Of a DNA stretch of 64,000 nt, positions 7,745-15,531 are shown one piece after another. The notes below the pieces were generated by a model. The model saw nothing but the letters and a program-made list of their open reading frames with translations, had not been told where the DNA came from and searched no databases. The stretch comes from Chitinophaga arvensicola. GTDB lineage: Bacteria > Bacteroidota > Bacteroidia > Chitinophagales > Chitinophagaceae. The position numbers and the translations under genes are program-made. How positions within the stretch are numbered: position 1 is the stretch's first letter; the number at the start of each line of letters is the position of its first letter. The stretch spans positions 3,317,499 through 3,381,498 of the forward strand of contig NZ_FOJG01000001.1 of NCBI RefSeq assembly GCF_900110835.1, in the 5' to 3' direction.

Positions 7745-8782
7745 TTACCGGTTTTTTTGTTCCAGGTCCAGCAGCCATTGCTTTCTCCAGATACCGCCAC
7801 CATAGCCTGTGAGGTGGCCGTCTTCCCCGATTACGCGGTGACAGGGGATAAGAATGGAGATCCGGTTCATGCCATTGGCATTGGCTACTGCCCGGATGGC
7901 TTCCGGTTGTTGTGCAACGATGGCCTGTTGCTTATAGGAGCGGGTGGTGCCATAGGGGATGTCGCGCAGGATATTCCAGATGGATTGCTGGAAAGGTGTA
8001 CCGGGCGTATAGAGTGGCACGGTGAATGTTTTGCGGCGGCCCTCAAAGTATTCTTCCAGCTGTTGTTGCAATACCTCAAAATGCGGGTTGCTTCCCTGGA
8101 GGATATTGGCATTGAGCAGTTTGGCCAGTTGTTTCAATTCTGTTTCCAGCATTTTCCGGTCGGTAAACTCCAACAGGCAGATACCCTGTTGCACAGCGGC
8201 GGCAAACATGGTACCCAGCGGGGTTTCGAGTCTTGTGATATTGATCAGCTGTTTATCTTTGCTCTGTGATGGCGCTACACCGAATATTGATTTAAAGGAA
8301 TCAGAAAATCCGCTGAGGGATTCATAGCCTGTATCAAAAGCGACTGCAGTTACCGATTCGCCATGTTGTATTTTTTTGAAGGCGGCGTTAATGCGGAACA
8401 TGCGCTGATAGGCCTGGAAGGTGATACCATGATTTTTCAGGAACCATCTTCTGATGGTGATTGGTTCTATTCCTTTGCTGACGAGGTCGCTGTCCCGGAA
8501 TTTCCGGGAAGGATCTGTTTGCAGTTCCTTGAGGATTTCTTTGATCACGGGAGGTGTTTCATTCAGTTTTTCCAGCGGGCTGCAAACTTTGCATGGCCGG
8601 TATCCTTTGGTGATGGCATCTTTGGTGGTTTTAAAGAATTCTACATTTTCCTTTTTGGGCTTCCTGGCGGTGCAGGTGGGGCGGCAAAAAATCCCTGTTG
8701 TTTTTACCGCTGCTATGAAGCTGCCTTCATAAGCTGCATTTTTGTCGAGAAGCGCCTGGTACATGATTTCATCCGTCAGCAT
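7745..8782 (-). CDS. ada: Bifunctional transcriptional activator / methylated-DNA repair protein Ada
   Basis: A 345-aa protein with the complete Ada architecture. An N-terminal zinc domain has C33 (in FCRPTC), C37, C64 and C67 (CKVC); C33 corresponds to the residue that accepts a methyl group from phosphotriesters and turns the protein into an activator. Residues about 85-180 are an AraC-type double HTH. The C-terminal part is the O6-methylguanine methyltransferase with active-site PCHRV (C314) and the GTTRSYKQQA and GYGGG segments. It both repairs alkylated DNA and induces its own operon. The MFS and aldolase-like genes follow on the same strand. The start at 8782 is preceded by a good promoter. 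Confidence 0.95.
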   Translation of the reverse strand: MLTDEIMYQALLDKNAAYEGSFIAAVKTTGIFCRPTCTARKPKKENVEFFKTTKDAITKGYRPCKVCSPLEKLNETPPVIKEILKELQTDPSRKFRDSDLVSKGIEPITIRRWFLKNHGITFQAYQRMFRINAAFKKIQHGESVTAVAFDTGYESLSGFSDSFKSIFGVAPSQSKDKQLINITRLETPLGTMFAAAVQQGICLLEFTDRKMLETELKQLAKLLNANILQGSNPHFEVLQQQLEEYFEGRRKTFTVPLYTPGTPFQQSIWNILRDIPYGTTRSYKQQAIVAQQPEAIRAVANANGMNRISILIPCHRVIGEDGHLTGYGGGIWRKQWLLDLEQKNR

Positions 8783-8796
8783 GTATATCTTTTTCT

Positions 8797-8827
8797 CAAA
8801 AGTACGTTAGTTGTAGGGGGGTGGCAA
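8797..8827 (-). promoter_or_regulatory. Promoter of ada (-33 and -7 elements)
   Basis: On the minus strand the -7 element TACTTTTG lies at 8804-8797 and a GTTG at 8827-8824, with 19-20 bases between them, as in Bacteroidota housekeeping promoters. Transcription should start near 8790, giving a leader of under 10-15 bases. Confidence 0.55.
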
Positions 8828-8946
8828 CCGGAAAATGAACAAGTATTTTTTGGCGGCGGTTTCATCCGTGTTGCACCGCCAACAATATCCGGTACCGTTT
8901 GTTAAGATAGAAGAGGTTTTTACGACATGCAGAAAAATACAGGTTT

Positions 8947-9492
8947 ATGAAGAAGTATATCGGACTTTTTTTATTGTGTCTTCCCCTTGTAACGCTGGGG
9001 CAGCGGGAGAAGCTGCTCTACGGATATGCCTATGGGATGATACATGACGGCAACGCCGGTGGCGGCGTGATCGCCAATGTAGAGTTGCTGAATCATTTTA
9101 TCAGTGTGGGACCGGGAGTGGAAGTAACTTCCTACAATGATCATACTTTGATCCCGGTGTTTGCGGATGTGAAGATCAAGCATCGCTTTCTGCATATCGA
9201 TCCTTATATCACCGGACAGTTTGGGCGCAACGGTTATAATGTAGATCGTACTGCACCGGTGTCTAACGGGACCGGGCAGGAGATGATCACATTTAATGAA
9301 TCAGGAAAATATTTTTATGGCGTAGGGGCAGGTGTGGCCTGGCATTTTTCCAAAATAGGCGTGTTTGCATCCTATATCTACCGGGGATACCAATATCGTT
9401 ATCCAGATAGCGTGGATGCCGACACTCATGTTGTGAACTTTGGCGACCGTGCGGTGAATGCGAGCGTATTTAATATCGGTATTGTATTCTGA
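8947..9492 (+). CDS. Small secreted outer-membrane beta-barrel-like protein
   Basis: A 181-aa protein with a Sec signal peptide (MKKYIGLFLLCLPLVTLGQ, cleavage after about residue 18). The mature part consists of alternating polar/hydrophobic strands rich in Gly, Tyr and aromatic residues (HFISVGPGVEVTSY, HRFLHIDPYITGQFG, YFYGVGAGVAWHFSKIGVFASYIYRGYQYRY) and ends NIGIVF with a terminal Phe, all typical of an eight-stranded outer-membrane barrel. No specific family or function is recognised. Its 3' end overlaps the convergent HxlR gene by 67 bases. Confidence 0.7.
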   Translation: MKKYIGLFLLCLPLVTLGQREKLLYGYAYGMIHDGNAGGGVIANVELLNHFISVGPGVEVTSYNDHTLIPVFADVKIKHRFLHIDPYITGQFGRNGYNVDRTAPVSNGTGQEMITFNESGKYFYGVGAGVAWHFSKIGVFASYIYRGYQYRYPDSVDADTHVVNFGDRAVNASVFNIGIVF

Positions 9493-9818
9493 CAGAGGTT
9501 TTCATTTCCCCATTGAAAGATTTGCGCTGTAAGGCCGAGCAGGGAGATACCGCTGCCGGTGAGGTGATAGATAACGATTTGCGGGTGCTTGCTGACGATC
9601 ACTTCGCGGCTGATCAGTCCGTGTTTTTCCAGCTCTCTTAAATGTCCGGTCAGTATTTTTTTGCTGATCCGGGGCATTTTCTCCTGTAGTAGTCCAAACC
9701 GGTTAATGTCCTGCCGGATTAAATACAAAATCACGGGTTTCCACTTTCCACTGATGAGTGCTATTGTTTTGCTCACCGGGCAGATGCCCGCATCATAGTG
9801 CTGATTTGTTATTTCCAT
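9426..9818 (-). CDS. HxlR-family winged-helix regulator
   Basis: A 130-aa HxlR/DUF24 regulator. It has the family core: CPVSKTIALISGKWKPVILYLI, then RFGLLQEKMPRISKKILTGHLRELEKHGLI (recognition helix), then the wing REVIVSKHPQIVIYHLTGSGISLL. C13 just before the first helix is the position of the thiol sensor in redox- and quinone-sensing members such as YodB and HypR, so a reactive electrophile is a plausible signal. It is divergent from a small membrane protein gene, with a perfect 20-bp palindrome between them that is the likely operator. The last 20 or so residues extend past the usual C-terminus and overlap the neighbouring gene. Confidence 0.9.
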   Translation of the reverse strand: MEITNQHYDAGICPVSKTIALISGKWKPVILYLIRQDINRFGLLQEKMPRISKKILTGHLRELEKHGLISREVIVSKHPQIVIYHLTGSGISLLGLTAQIFQWGNENLCQNTIPILNTLAFTARSPKFTT

Positions 9819-9844
9819 CTCCCGAAAATTTTAAAAAAAGTGAA

Positions 9845-9864
9845 TAGTTACCATCCGGTAACTA
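9845..9864. promoter_or_regulatory. Perfect 20-bp palindromic operator, probably for HxlR
   Basis: TAGTTACC, spacer ATCC, GGTAACTA: two 8-bp arms in perfect inverted symmetry. It lies 27 bases upstream of the hxlR-type start codon and immediately upstream of the -33 element of the divergent gene, the expected place for autoregulation plus control of the target. Confidence 0.7.
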
Positions 9865-9865
9865 C

Positions 9866-9896
9866 TTGATTGCCCTCCCGGCCCGCTTTAGCTTTG
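9866..9896 (+). promoter_or_regulatory. Promoter of the HxlR-divergent membrane gene
   Basis: TTG at 9866-9868, 20 bases, then TAGCTTTG at 9889-9896, an exact TAnnTTTG. The start codon at 9917 follows with a leader of about 15 bases. The palindrome 9845-9864 abuts its -33 element. Confidence 0.6.
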
Positions 9897-9916
9897 CTGG
9901 TATAAAAATACAAAAC

Positions 9917-10390
9917 ATGTTGAAGCCAGTAAAAAAAGAGCAAGGCAAAGTAAGTCTTTATAGCAATATCCTGATGATACTTACCTCTGTTCACCACGCC
10001 TATGGCGCAGTTGTTTATCATACGCCCTGGCGTATGCATATCCTTTTTATGAGTGTGCCGATGATCCTTGTTACACTGTTGCTGAACCGTGTGCTGCAGC
10101 AAAAGGCCGATAGAAGCGGTTGGGCCTGGGTTTTCGGGAGTCTGGTGTTACTGCTATCTGTGATGATGATCGGTACTTATGAGGGATTGTATAATCATGT
10201 GCTGAAGAATGTGCTGTACTTCGGTGGCTTGTCTGCCCGCGGGATGGCGATGTTTTTCCCGCCTTCCATGTATGAGTTGCCCAATGATGCATTGTTTGAA
10301 GTAACCGGAATGTTGCAGGGAGTGGTGGTGATACCGTTGGTAATACATTTTATTGGCTGGGTACGCGGGTTGTTGAATAGCACAACATGA
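9917..10390 (+). CDS. Small four-helix membrane protein, unknown function, probable HxlR target
   Basis: From the ATG at 9917 the protein has 157 aa (MLKPVKKEQ...); a TTG 51 bases upstream is in frame but lies inside the promoter. Four hydrophobic segments are visible: SLYSNILMILTSVHHAYGAVVY, MHILFMSVPMILVTLLLNRVL, WVFGSLVLLLSVMMIGTYEGL and MLQGVVVIPLVIHFIGWVRGLL. The His-His pair in the first helix and the GLYNHVLKN segment are the only notable polar features. No family is recognised. The divergent HxlR regulator and shared palindrome suggest it responds to the signal sensed by HxlR. Confidence 0.75.
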   Translation: MLKPVKKEQGKVSLYSNILMILTSVHHAYGAVVYHTPWRMHILFMSVPMILVTLLLNRVLQQKADRSGWAWVFGSLVLLLSVMMIGTYEGLYNHVLKNVLYFGGLSARGMAMFFPPSMYELPNDALFEVTGMLQGVVVIPLVIHFIGWVRGLLNSTT

Positions 10391-10463
10391 ACTGATCATT
10401 CTGTAAATTCAGGTCAGCAGAGATGGTCAGGCAAAAAGTATTGTCTAAATTGCGACCTTGAAA

Positions 10464-11042
10464 ATGACAATACCATTTGAAATTCACCTGACCGTCGACG
10501 GTCTGCCGGCGGAAGAGACAAACGCTTTCGTACAATGTTGTACGTTAGAAGGCGCCAAACCACTGCTGATGGAATTATCCAGGGGAGCCTGTATCAGGCA
10601 GCCTATGCTAACTAAAGTGTTGTATGCCACATCGCTGGATACCGTACTAACGGATACGGATATGCTGTGCGGCCGGTTACTGTCGGCGGGTTATACCGTA
10701 AACCGCGTGAAAATAGAAATTCCCGCTGATCAGGCGGCTACGTGGCAGGAACCAGCCCTCTACTTTGAGTGGCATGGAAAAATCAACTACGTACAGCCGG
10801 CTGCGTTATTGCAGCTTTGTGAAAAGCAGGAAGTGCATCTCTCGGTAAATTCCCTGCGCAACGATCCGGATACCCGCTTTATTACGCTGCGGGAATATGG
10901 GCCGGAGCCGCTTTTCAGGGAGCGGGTAAGCCGGCTGACGGAGGTGCTTGGCAGCGGTGGCTGGGAGTTGTATAAACAACAGGCAGAGTACTGTGTGTAT
11001 GATACGAATGTAATGCTGGATAAAGGATGGTTAACCAAATGA
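10464..11042 (+). CDS. Protein with two similar halves, unknown function, partner of a nucleotidyltransferase
   Basis: From ATG 10464 the product has 192 aa (an in-frame TTG lies 6 bases upstream). No family is recognised. It reads as two related halves: residues 5-90 start FEIHLTVDGL and continue FVQCCTLEGAKPLLMELSRG, residues 101-180 start FEWHGKINYV and continue LLQLCEKQEVHLSVNSL, then RFITLREYG. Each half looks like a beta-alpha-beta-beta unit, so an internal duplication of a ferredoxin-like fold is likely. No signal peptide or membrane segment. The gene ends 12 bases before the AbiEii-like nucleotidyltransferase gene, so they form a two-gene operon and probably act together. Confidence 0.75.
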   Translation: MTIPFEIHLTVDGLPAEETNAFVQCCTLEGAKPLLMELSRGACIRQPMLTKVLYATSLDTVLTDTDMLCGRLLSAGYTVNRVKIEIPADQAATWQEPALYFEWHGKINYVQPAALLQLCEKQEVHLSVNSLRNDPDTRFITLREYGPEPLFRERVSRLTEVLGSGGWELYKQQAEYCVYDTNVMLDKGWLTK

Positions 11043-11054
11043 TAATGATGACCT

Positions 11055-11972
11055 ATGCAGACACCTGAATATACCCATAAAATGATGCTGGCCATAGAAG
11101 GCCTTATCCGCAGAGCGGCCGCACTGCAGGTTCCACTGATGCTGAAAGGCAGTATGCTTTCCCGGCAGTATTTTAAAGATCCCACGGTGCGCTATACACA
11201 TGATGTAGACTGGGTGTACCTGGATCCGCTGATAGACCAGGAGCACGCGGTATCGAAACTCGATCCGATGATGATTGCTATCACAGAAAGTAAGGAATTT
11301 GATGGCATCCGTTTTAGAAGTTTCCGGGAAAATCAGTTCTGGCGCAAGATCGACTACGCTATGGCAGATGATTTTCCTACGATTAATACGGATATTCTCA
11401 CTTTTATCGGGGAAGAAGAAGTAGAGATCAGGAGTGTGGATATTTCTTTTAACCTGGAGATAGATCCCGCAGCAGTTCCACTCACTTATGTACCCCTTAC
11501 AGGCGAGCCTTTTGTAATTCCATATACCGCGCCATTGGCGTTGCAGGTGTCCTGGAAACTGCATCAGACGCTGGTAAATCCACGGTTGAAAGATCTTTTC
11601 GACCTGACTCACCTGTTGCAGCATCCGCAGTTTACTGCGGAAACAAGGGCACAAACTATCCGGGCATTACTGAGTGAATGTCGCCGTGACCGCCTGCCGG
11701 CAGTGAACCTGGCTTACCTGGCATCCGGGCAGATTCACCTGTTGTTCACGAAAGAGCCGCTGCAGAAAACCTGGAACTTCTGGAGGTTGGGATTGTTCGA
11801 GTATAATGGCAATATCAGTGAGTACTCCGCTCCATTCTGGAATATTACGGATGCAGACAAATTGCCGCTTACAGTGGAAGATTTCATACAGGATTTTTAT
11901 ACGCAATTTTATGCGGCCGGGTTTGATAAAGATTCTTTTGCTGCCTATGAGCAGCCTTCAGGAAAAGTATAA
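11055..11972 (+). CDS. AbiEii/AbiGii-like nucleotidyltransferase (DUF1814-type)
   Basis: A 305-aa cytoplasmic protein with the minimal nucleotidyltransferase core: K31-G32-S33 (LKGSMLSRQYF), the metal-binding pair D50 and D52 (THDVDW), and a third acidic residue D129 (SVDISF). A later segment KLHQTLVNPRLKDLFDL matches the K...R.KD.xDL motif of AbiEii toxins. Members transfer nucleotides to protein or RNA targets; AbiEii-type toxins of the MenA class modify tRNA acceptor ends. The partner upstream is not the winged-helix AbiEi antitoxin but a duplicated-fold protein, so this is not a standard AbiE pair. The gene ends one base before the convergent DinB-like gene. Confidence 0.7.
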   Translation: MQTPEYTHKMMLAIEGLIRRAAALQVPLMLKGSMLSRQYFKDPTVRYTHDVDWVYLDPLIDQEHAVSKLDPMMIAITESKEFDGIRFRSFRENQFWRKIDYAMADDFPTINTDILTFIGEEEVEIRSVDISFNLEIDPAAVPLTYVPLTGEPFVIPYTAPLALQVSWKLHQTLVNPRLKDLFDLTHLLQHPQFTAETRAQTIRALLSECRRDRLPAVNLAYLASGQIHLLFTKEPLQKTWNFWRLGLFEYNGNISEYSAPFWNITDADKLPLTVEDFIQDFYTQFYAAGFDKDSFAAYEQPSGKV

Positions 11973-11973
11973 T

Positions 11974-12465
11974 TTAGAGGCCGGGCAGCACCTGAAGTTT
12001 TATCCGTTCAATCTGGCGCCGGTGCCGGAGAACGTGTACAATCGCGTGTTCGGCCATTTGTTCCACATCATAAACCTGTCCCCAGCCGGCTTTTATTTTT
12101 AAGTCGTCATCAAATTCTTCCAGTTCATGGTCTTTGAACTGATTAAATACTTTTTCCGTGAATTCGAATGCCTGGTTAAGATCTTCCAGGTAGGCGGCCA
12201 CAGTTACATGAAATGTTTTGGCGGGTCTTGCCAGCGGATGCTTTTTCAGGTTGTAGATACTGGTGGCATAGCCAAAGGCCGAACTTACCACATGTGATAA
12301 AATGGTTTGTATAGATCTGCAGTTTTCATCGTTTGTATGCGGATCGGTAATAATGGTCAGTGCTTCATCCGGGAGAGAGAGGATCACTTGCTTTAGGCTG
12401 GCAATAGCGCTTTCGTATTCATCAAGCAATGCGCCAATAGCGCCCTGTCTGAAAGTTCGTGTCAT
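11974..12465 (-). CDS. DinB/YfiT-like putative metalloenzyme
   Basis: A 163-aa four-helix-bundle protein of the DinB superfamily. The metal-binding histidines are visible: one in the second helix (TILSHVVSSAFGY) and the C-terminal pair in AEHAIVHVLRHRRQIERI (HxxxHxxxH... with RRQI). DinB-type proteins in other bacteria are thiol transferases (bacillithiol, mycothiol) or metal hydrolases; the substrate here is unknown. It faces the nucleotidyltransferase gene end to end with one base between them. Confidence 0.8.
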   Translation of the reverse strand: MTRTFRQGAIGALLDEYESAIASLKQVILSLPDEALTIITDPHTNDENCRSIQTILSHVVSSAFGYATSIYNLKKHPLARPAKTFHVTVAAYLEDLNQAFEFTEKVFNQFKDHELEEFDDDLKIKAGWGQVYDVEQMAEHAIVHVLRHRRQIERIKLQVLPGL

Positions 12466-12485
12466 GGGTGATAAAATGGTCTGAT

Positions 12486-12493
12486 CAAAAATA
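12486..12493 (-). promoter_or_regulatory. Bacteroidota -7 element (TATTTTTG) of the DinB-like gene
   Basis: TATTTTTG on the minus strand matches TAnnTTTG; the start codon at 12465 lies about 20 bases downstream. No -33 element was found. Confidence 0.4.
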
Positions 12494-12569
12494 GGCTATT
12501 CACCAGATAATGGCTAAAAAAGCTACATTTACAGCTATAGCTGCCAAAAAATAAATCTGTTATCCGTAT

Positions 12570-14231
12570 ATGCTGTTTATGAGAAAAATGCTATTTGCTG
12601 TATTGTTATTTCCCTTTTTGTTTACCAATGCCCAGGATACTGCAAAGAAGCCAGCAGCCACCTTTCCGGGTACAGCCTGGGAGGAGGTGAAAGATCCTGC
12701 GGCTTCAGGATGGGATCCGCAGAAATTACAGGAATTAAAGGAGTTTATTATTGACAGTGCCCATACCACCGGCATGATGGTAATACAGCATGGAAAGGTG
12801 TTGTTTTCCTATGGAGATATCAAAGAAGTAAGTTATATCGCCTCCTGCCGCAAAAGTATATTGAGTATGCTGTACGGGCCGTTTGTTGAAAATGGAAAAG
12901 TAAGACTGGACCAATCGCTCGAACAGCTGGGTATCAATGATGTGGGCGGATTACTGCCCATTGAGCGGAAAGCCACGATCCTGAATCTGCTGACATCCCG
13001 ATCAGGTGTGTATCATGTGGCGAGTTACCAGGGGGATGAATATCCAATAGCGCCCAACAGGGGCACTGTGGCGCCTGGTAGCCTGTTTTTGTACAATAAC
13101 TGGGATTTTAACCTGGCCGGTGCTGTTTTTGAAAGGCAGACGGGTGTTGGTATTTATACGGCGATAGATTCTATGCTGGCGGGGCCTTTGAAGATGCAGG
13201 ACTGGGACAAAAGCATTCAGCATAAAGAGGGAGATAGTACGCAGTCCGAATATCCTGCTTATCCTATGTGGTTTTCGACCAGGGATATGGCCAGGATTGG
13301 TTACCTGATGCTCCGTAACGGGCAGTGGGAGGGGCAGCAGGTAATTTCGGCCAGCTGGATCCGTACCATTACCGCGCCTTTTTCTTCTTTCCGGGAAATA
13401 CGTGCTTACCGTGATGCTGATTATATCAACTTTGGTTATGGCTACTTATGGTGGGTATGGGATGCCCCTTATAACCAGGGGGCTTATAAAGGCGCTTATT
13501 CGGCGCAGGGCTATTTTGGACAGTATATTACCGTGTTGCCGGCGCTGGATCTGGTGATTGCGCACAAGACGAACGACAAGTATGAAAGGGCTACCAGCAA
13601 TTATTTCAATATTGTAGACAGGCTGGTAGCTGCCAACAGTGCGTATGCAGTGGCTCCTGCGGCACCGGCGCAGTATGCAGATAAGAAAGTAACCATCAGT
13701 AAAATGTTGCTGGAAAATTATTTTGGTCTGTATCAGTTGCCGTTTGGCACCAACCGGTTGCTGCAGATTGCAGAGCGGAGTGATACGCTCCGTGTGCAGC
13801 AGCTTTGGAGTAAAAAAGAAGAGCCACTTTTTCCGGTATCAGACAGTGTTTTTTCTACGGCCTCGGGTACGTTGCTCATTTTTTCAGACCTGCATGATGG
13901 AAAGACGGCGAACCTGGTGATCAAAGAAAGAGGATCGGTATTTTCTTCTTTCCGTGTACATCCTTCCGGGGTGGCGCTTTTAGCAGCTTATACCGGTGAG
14001 TATCGTCAACCTGAATTACAGACCAGTTACCGGATAACGGTGAAAGACGGGCAGCTTTATGCAAGCAATACGCTGGTAAAGGAGGTGTTTCCATTGAGTG
14101 AAACGGATAAGGACCTGTTCAGATCAAAGCAACAGCAGTTCCGGTTTCACCGCTCCGGGGATGGAAAGCAGGTGACTGGTTTTTCTGTTATTACCAAAGG
14201 AATGAAGGATGTCCGGTTTACCCGGAAATAA
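12570..14231 (+). CDS. Secreted serine hydrolase, class C beta-lactamase fold
   Basis: A 553-aa protein with a signal peptide (MLFAVLLFPFLFTNAQ; starts at 12570, 12579 or 12588 all possible). The penicillin-binding/beta-lactamase fold is shown by the S92-C-R-K95 catalytic tetrad position (SxxK) and Y175-N176-N177 (YxN). Residues about 225-345 carry the usual FSTRDMARIGYLMLRNGQW segment, and the last 170 residues form a C-terminal beta-rich domain. Likely a periplasmic esterase, peptidase or D-aminoacyl hydrolase; beta-lactam hydrolysis is not implied. The short palindrome CAGCTATAGCTG lies at 12532-12543 in its upstream region. Confidence 0.85.
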   Translation: MLFMRKMLFAVLLFPFLFTNAQDTAKKPAATFPGTAWEEVKDPAASGWDPQKLQELKEFIIDSAHTTGMMVIQHGKVLFSYGDIKEVSYIASCRKSILSMLYGPFVENGKVRLDQSLEQLGINDVGGLLPIERKATILNLLTSRSGVYHVASYQGDEYPIAPNRGTVAPGSLFLYNNWDFNLAGAVFERQTGVGIYTAIDSMLAGPLKMQDWDKSIQHKEGDSTQSEYPAYPMWFSTRDMARIGYLMLRNGQWEGQQVISASWIRTITAPFSSFREIRAYRDADYINFGYGYLWWVWDAPYNQGAYKGAYSAQGYFGQYITVLPALDLVIAHKTNDKYERATSNYFNIVDRLVAANSAYAVAPAAPAQYADKKVTISKMLLENYFGLYQLPFGTNRLLQIAERSDTLRVQQLWSKKEEPLFPVSDSVFSTASGTLLIFSDLHDGKTANLVIKERGSVFSSFRVHPSGVALLAAYTGEYRQPELQTSYRITVKDGQLYASNTLVKEVFPLSETDKDLFRSKQQQFRFHRSGDGKQVTGFSVITKGMKDVRFTRK

Positions 14232-14365
14232 TGATTTGTAAGCCTGGCGGGTATGGATAATACTTGTCCGCCGGCTCTCCCCGAAGCAATTTTTTCCCAG
14301 ATTTTTTCCGGAAAGTGTGATTTTTCAGACCTGCATGCGAATAATTAAGAAATAGCATACAACGA

Positions 14366-14878
14366 ATGAATCCAGCGGATAAATCGGAACGTTTTCTTGC
14401 CGTTCTTCAGGCCCATAAAGGGATTATCTATAAGATCGCTCATTCCTACTGTCATCAGGCAGCGGACAGGCCGGATCTTATACAGGAAATCATGGTGCAG
14501 CTATGGCGGTCATTTGAAAACTACAATGGGGCTGCTGCTTATTCTACCTGGATTTATCGTATTGCATTGAATGTGGCTATTTCCTTTTACCGGAAAGATA
14601 GCCGCCGGCAGCATGTTGCCCACCCTTTATCAGCAGAGATGCTGAATATGACTGCTCCGCCGGTTGCAGATGAAAGTTCGGAGCAGCTTGCATTTCTGCA
14701 GCGTTTTATAGCGGAGTTGAAAGACCTGGATAAGGCATTGATGTTACTTTACCTGGAGGAAAAGAGTTATCGGGAGATAGCGGAAATTATGGGTTTATCT
14801 GAAACGAATGTGGCCACGAAAGTGGCGAGAATCAAAGGAGTTTTAAAGCAGAAATTTTTGTCCATCAAATCGCAGTAG
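14366..14878 (+). CDS. ECF RNA polymerase sigma factor
   Basis: A 170-aa ECF sigma factor. Region 2 reads RPDLIQEIMVQLWRSFENYNG and AAYSTWIYRIALNVAISFYRK; region 4 reads ALMLLYLEEKSYREIAEIMGLSETNVATKVARIKGVLKQKF, the HTH that contacts -35. Its stop codon (TAG, 14876-14878) is followed after two bases by a membrane protein gene that probably acts as its regulator. It is not linked to FecR or TonB receptor genes, unlike the other ECF factors in this window except the ECF42-like one. Confidence 0.93.
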   Translation: MNPADKSERFLAVLQAHKGIIYKIAHSYCHQAADRPDLIQEIMVQLWRSFENYNGAAAYSTWIYRIALNVAISFYRKDSRRQHVAHPLSAEMLNMTAPPVADESSEQLAFLQRFIAELKDLDKALMLLYLEEKSYREIAEIMGLSETNVATKVARIKGVLKQKFLSIKSQ

Positions 14879-14880
14879 TC

Positions 14881-15522
14881 ATGGAAGACAATGAAATTAT
14901 TCATCTCTGGAAAACGTATGATATGAAACTGGAAGAAAGTTTATCGCTCAACCGGGAGTTGGCGGCAGATCTGACCCGTCTGAAAGTGCAGACTTTTATG
15001 TCGTCGATGAAACCATTAAAGCTTTTCACCATCCTGGTGGGAATGGTATGGGTAGTGCTTGTGGATACGCTGATTATAAGTCTGTTTCATGTGGCGGGCG
15101 CGTTTTTCCTGGTGTCGGCAGGGATACAGGTATTATTGACGCAGCTGGCTATCGGTATTTATTTGTATCAGCTGGTGTTGATTCACCGGGTAGATATCAG
15201 TGAGCCGGTGCTGGCTACGCAGGAAAAGCTTGCCCGTCTTCAATCATCTACTTTGTGGGTGGCGAGGTTGCTTTTTTTGCAGTTGCCGGTATGGACCACC
15301 TTTTACCTGAATAAGGGGATGCTGGAAAATGGGAATATGTGGTGGTGTGTGTTGCAGGTATTGGTTACCGCTGCTTTTACCTATGCTGCGATCTGGCTTT
15401 TTGTCAATATCCGGTATGAAAACCGGGAAAAGAAGTGGTTCCGTTTCATTTTTGCGGGCAAGGAATGGACGCCGATTATGAAGTCGATGGAATTACTGGG
15501 GGAAGTGAAATCGTATCAGTAG
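14881..15522 (+). CDS. Four-helix membrane protein, probable partner of the upstream ECF sigma factor
   Basis: A 213-aa protein with a soluble N-terminal segment of about 45 residues (MEDNEIIHLWKTYDMKLEESLSLNRELAADL) followed by four hydrophobic helices near residues 50-70, 76-98, 120-140 and 150-175, and a short basic tail. Similar proteins follow ECF sigma genes in many Bacteroidota. The cytoplasmic N-terminal helix region is the natural candidate for binding sigma, making this a putative membrane anti-sigma factor; it has no zinc HxxxCxxC motif. The two-base gap to the sigma gene supports translational coupling. Confidence 0.75.
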   Translation: MEDNEIIHLWKTYDMKLEESLSLNRELAADLTRLKVQTFMSSMKPLKLFTILVGMVWVVLVDTLIISLFHVAGAFFLVSAGIQVLLTQLAIGIYLYQLVLIHRVDISEPVLATQEKLARLQSSTLWVARLLFLQLPVWTTFYLNKGMLENGNMWWCVLQVLVTAAFTYAAIWLFVNIRYENREKKWFRFIFAGKEWTPIMKSMELLGEVKSYQ

Positions 15523-15531
15523 CTGTTGTTA

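Noticed and set aside
8022..8905. Plus-strand open frames over ada
   Set aside because: They are shadows of the clearly conserved minus-strand Ada reading frame.
10464..11972. Classical AbiE toxin-antitoxin pair
   Set aside because: The partner lacks a winged-helix AbiEi domain and lies upstream with an unrelated duplicated fold.
12532..12543. CAGCTATAGCTG palindrome as an operator
   Set aside because: Twelve bases of AT/GC palindrome occur easily by chance, and no regulator gene is adjacent.
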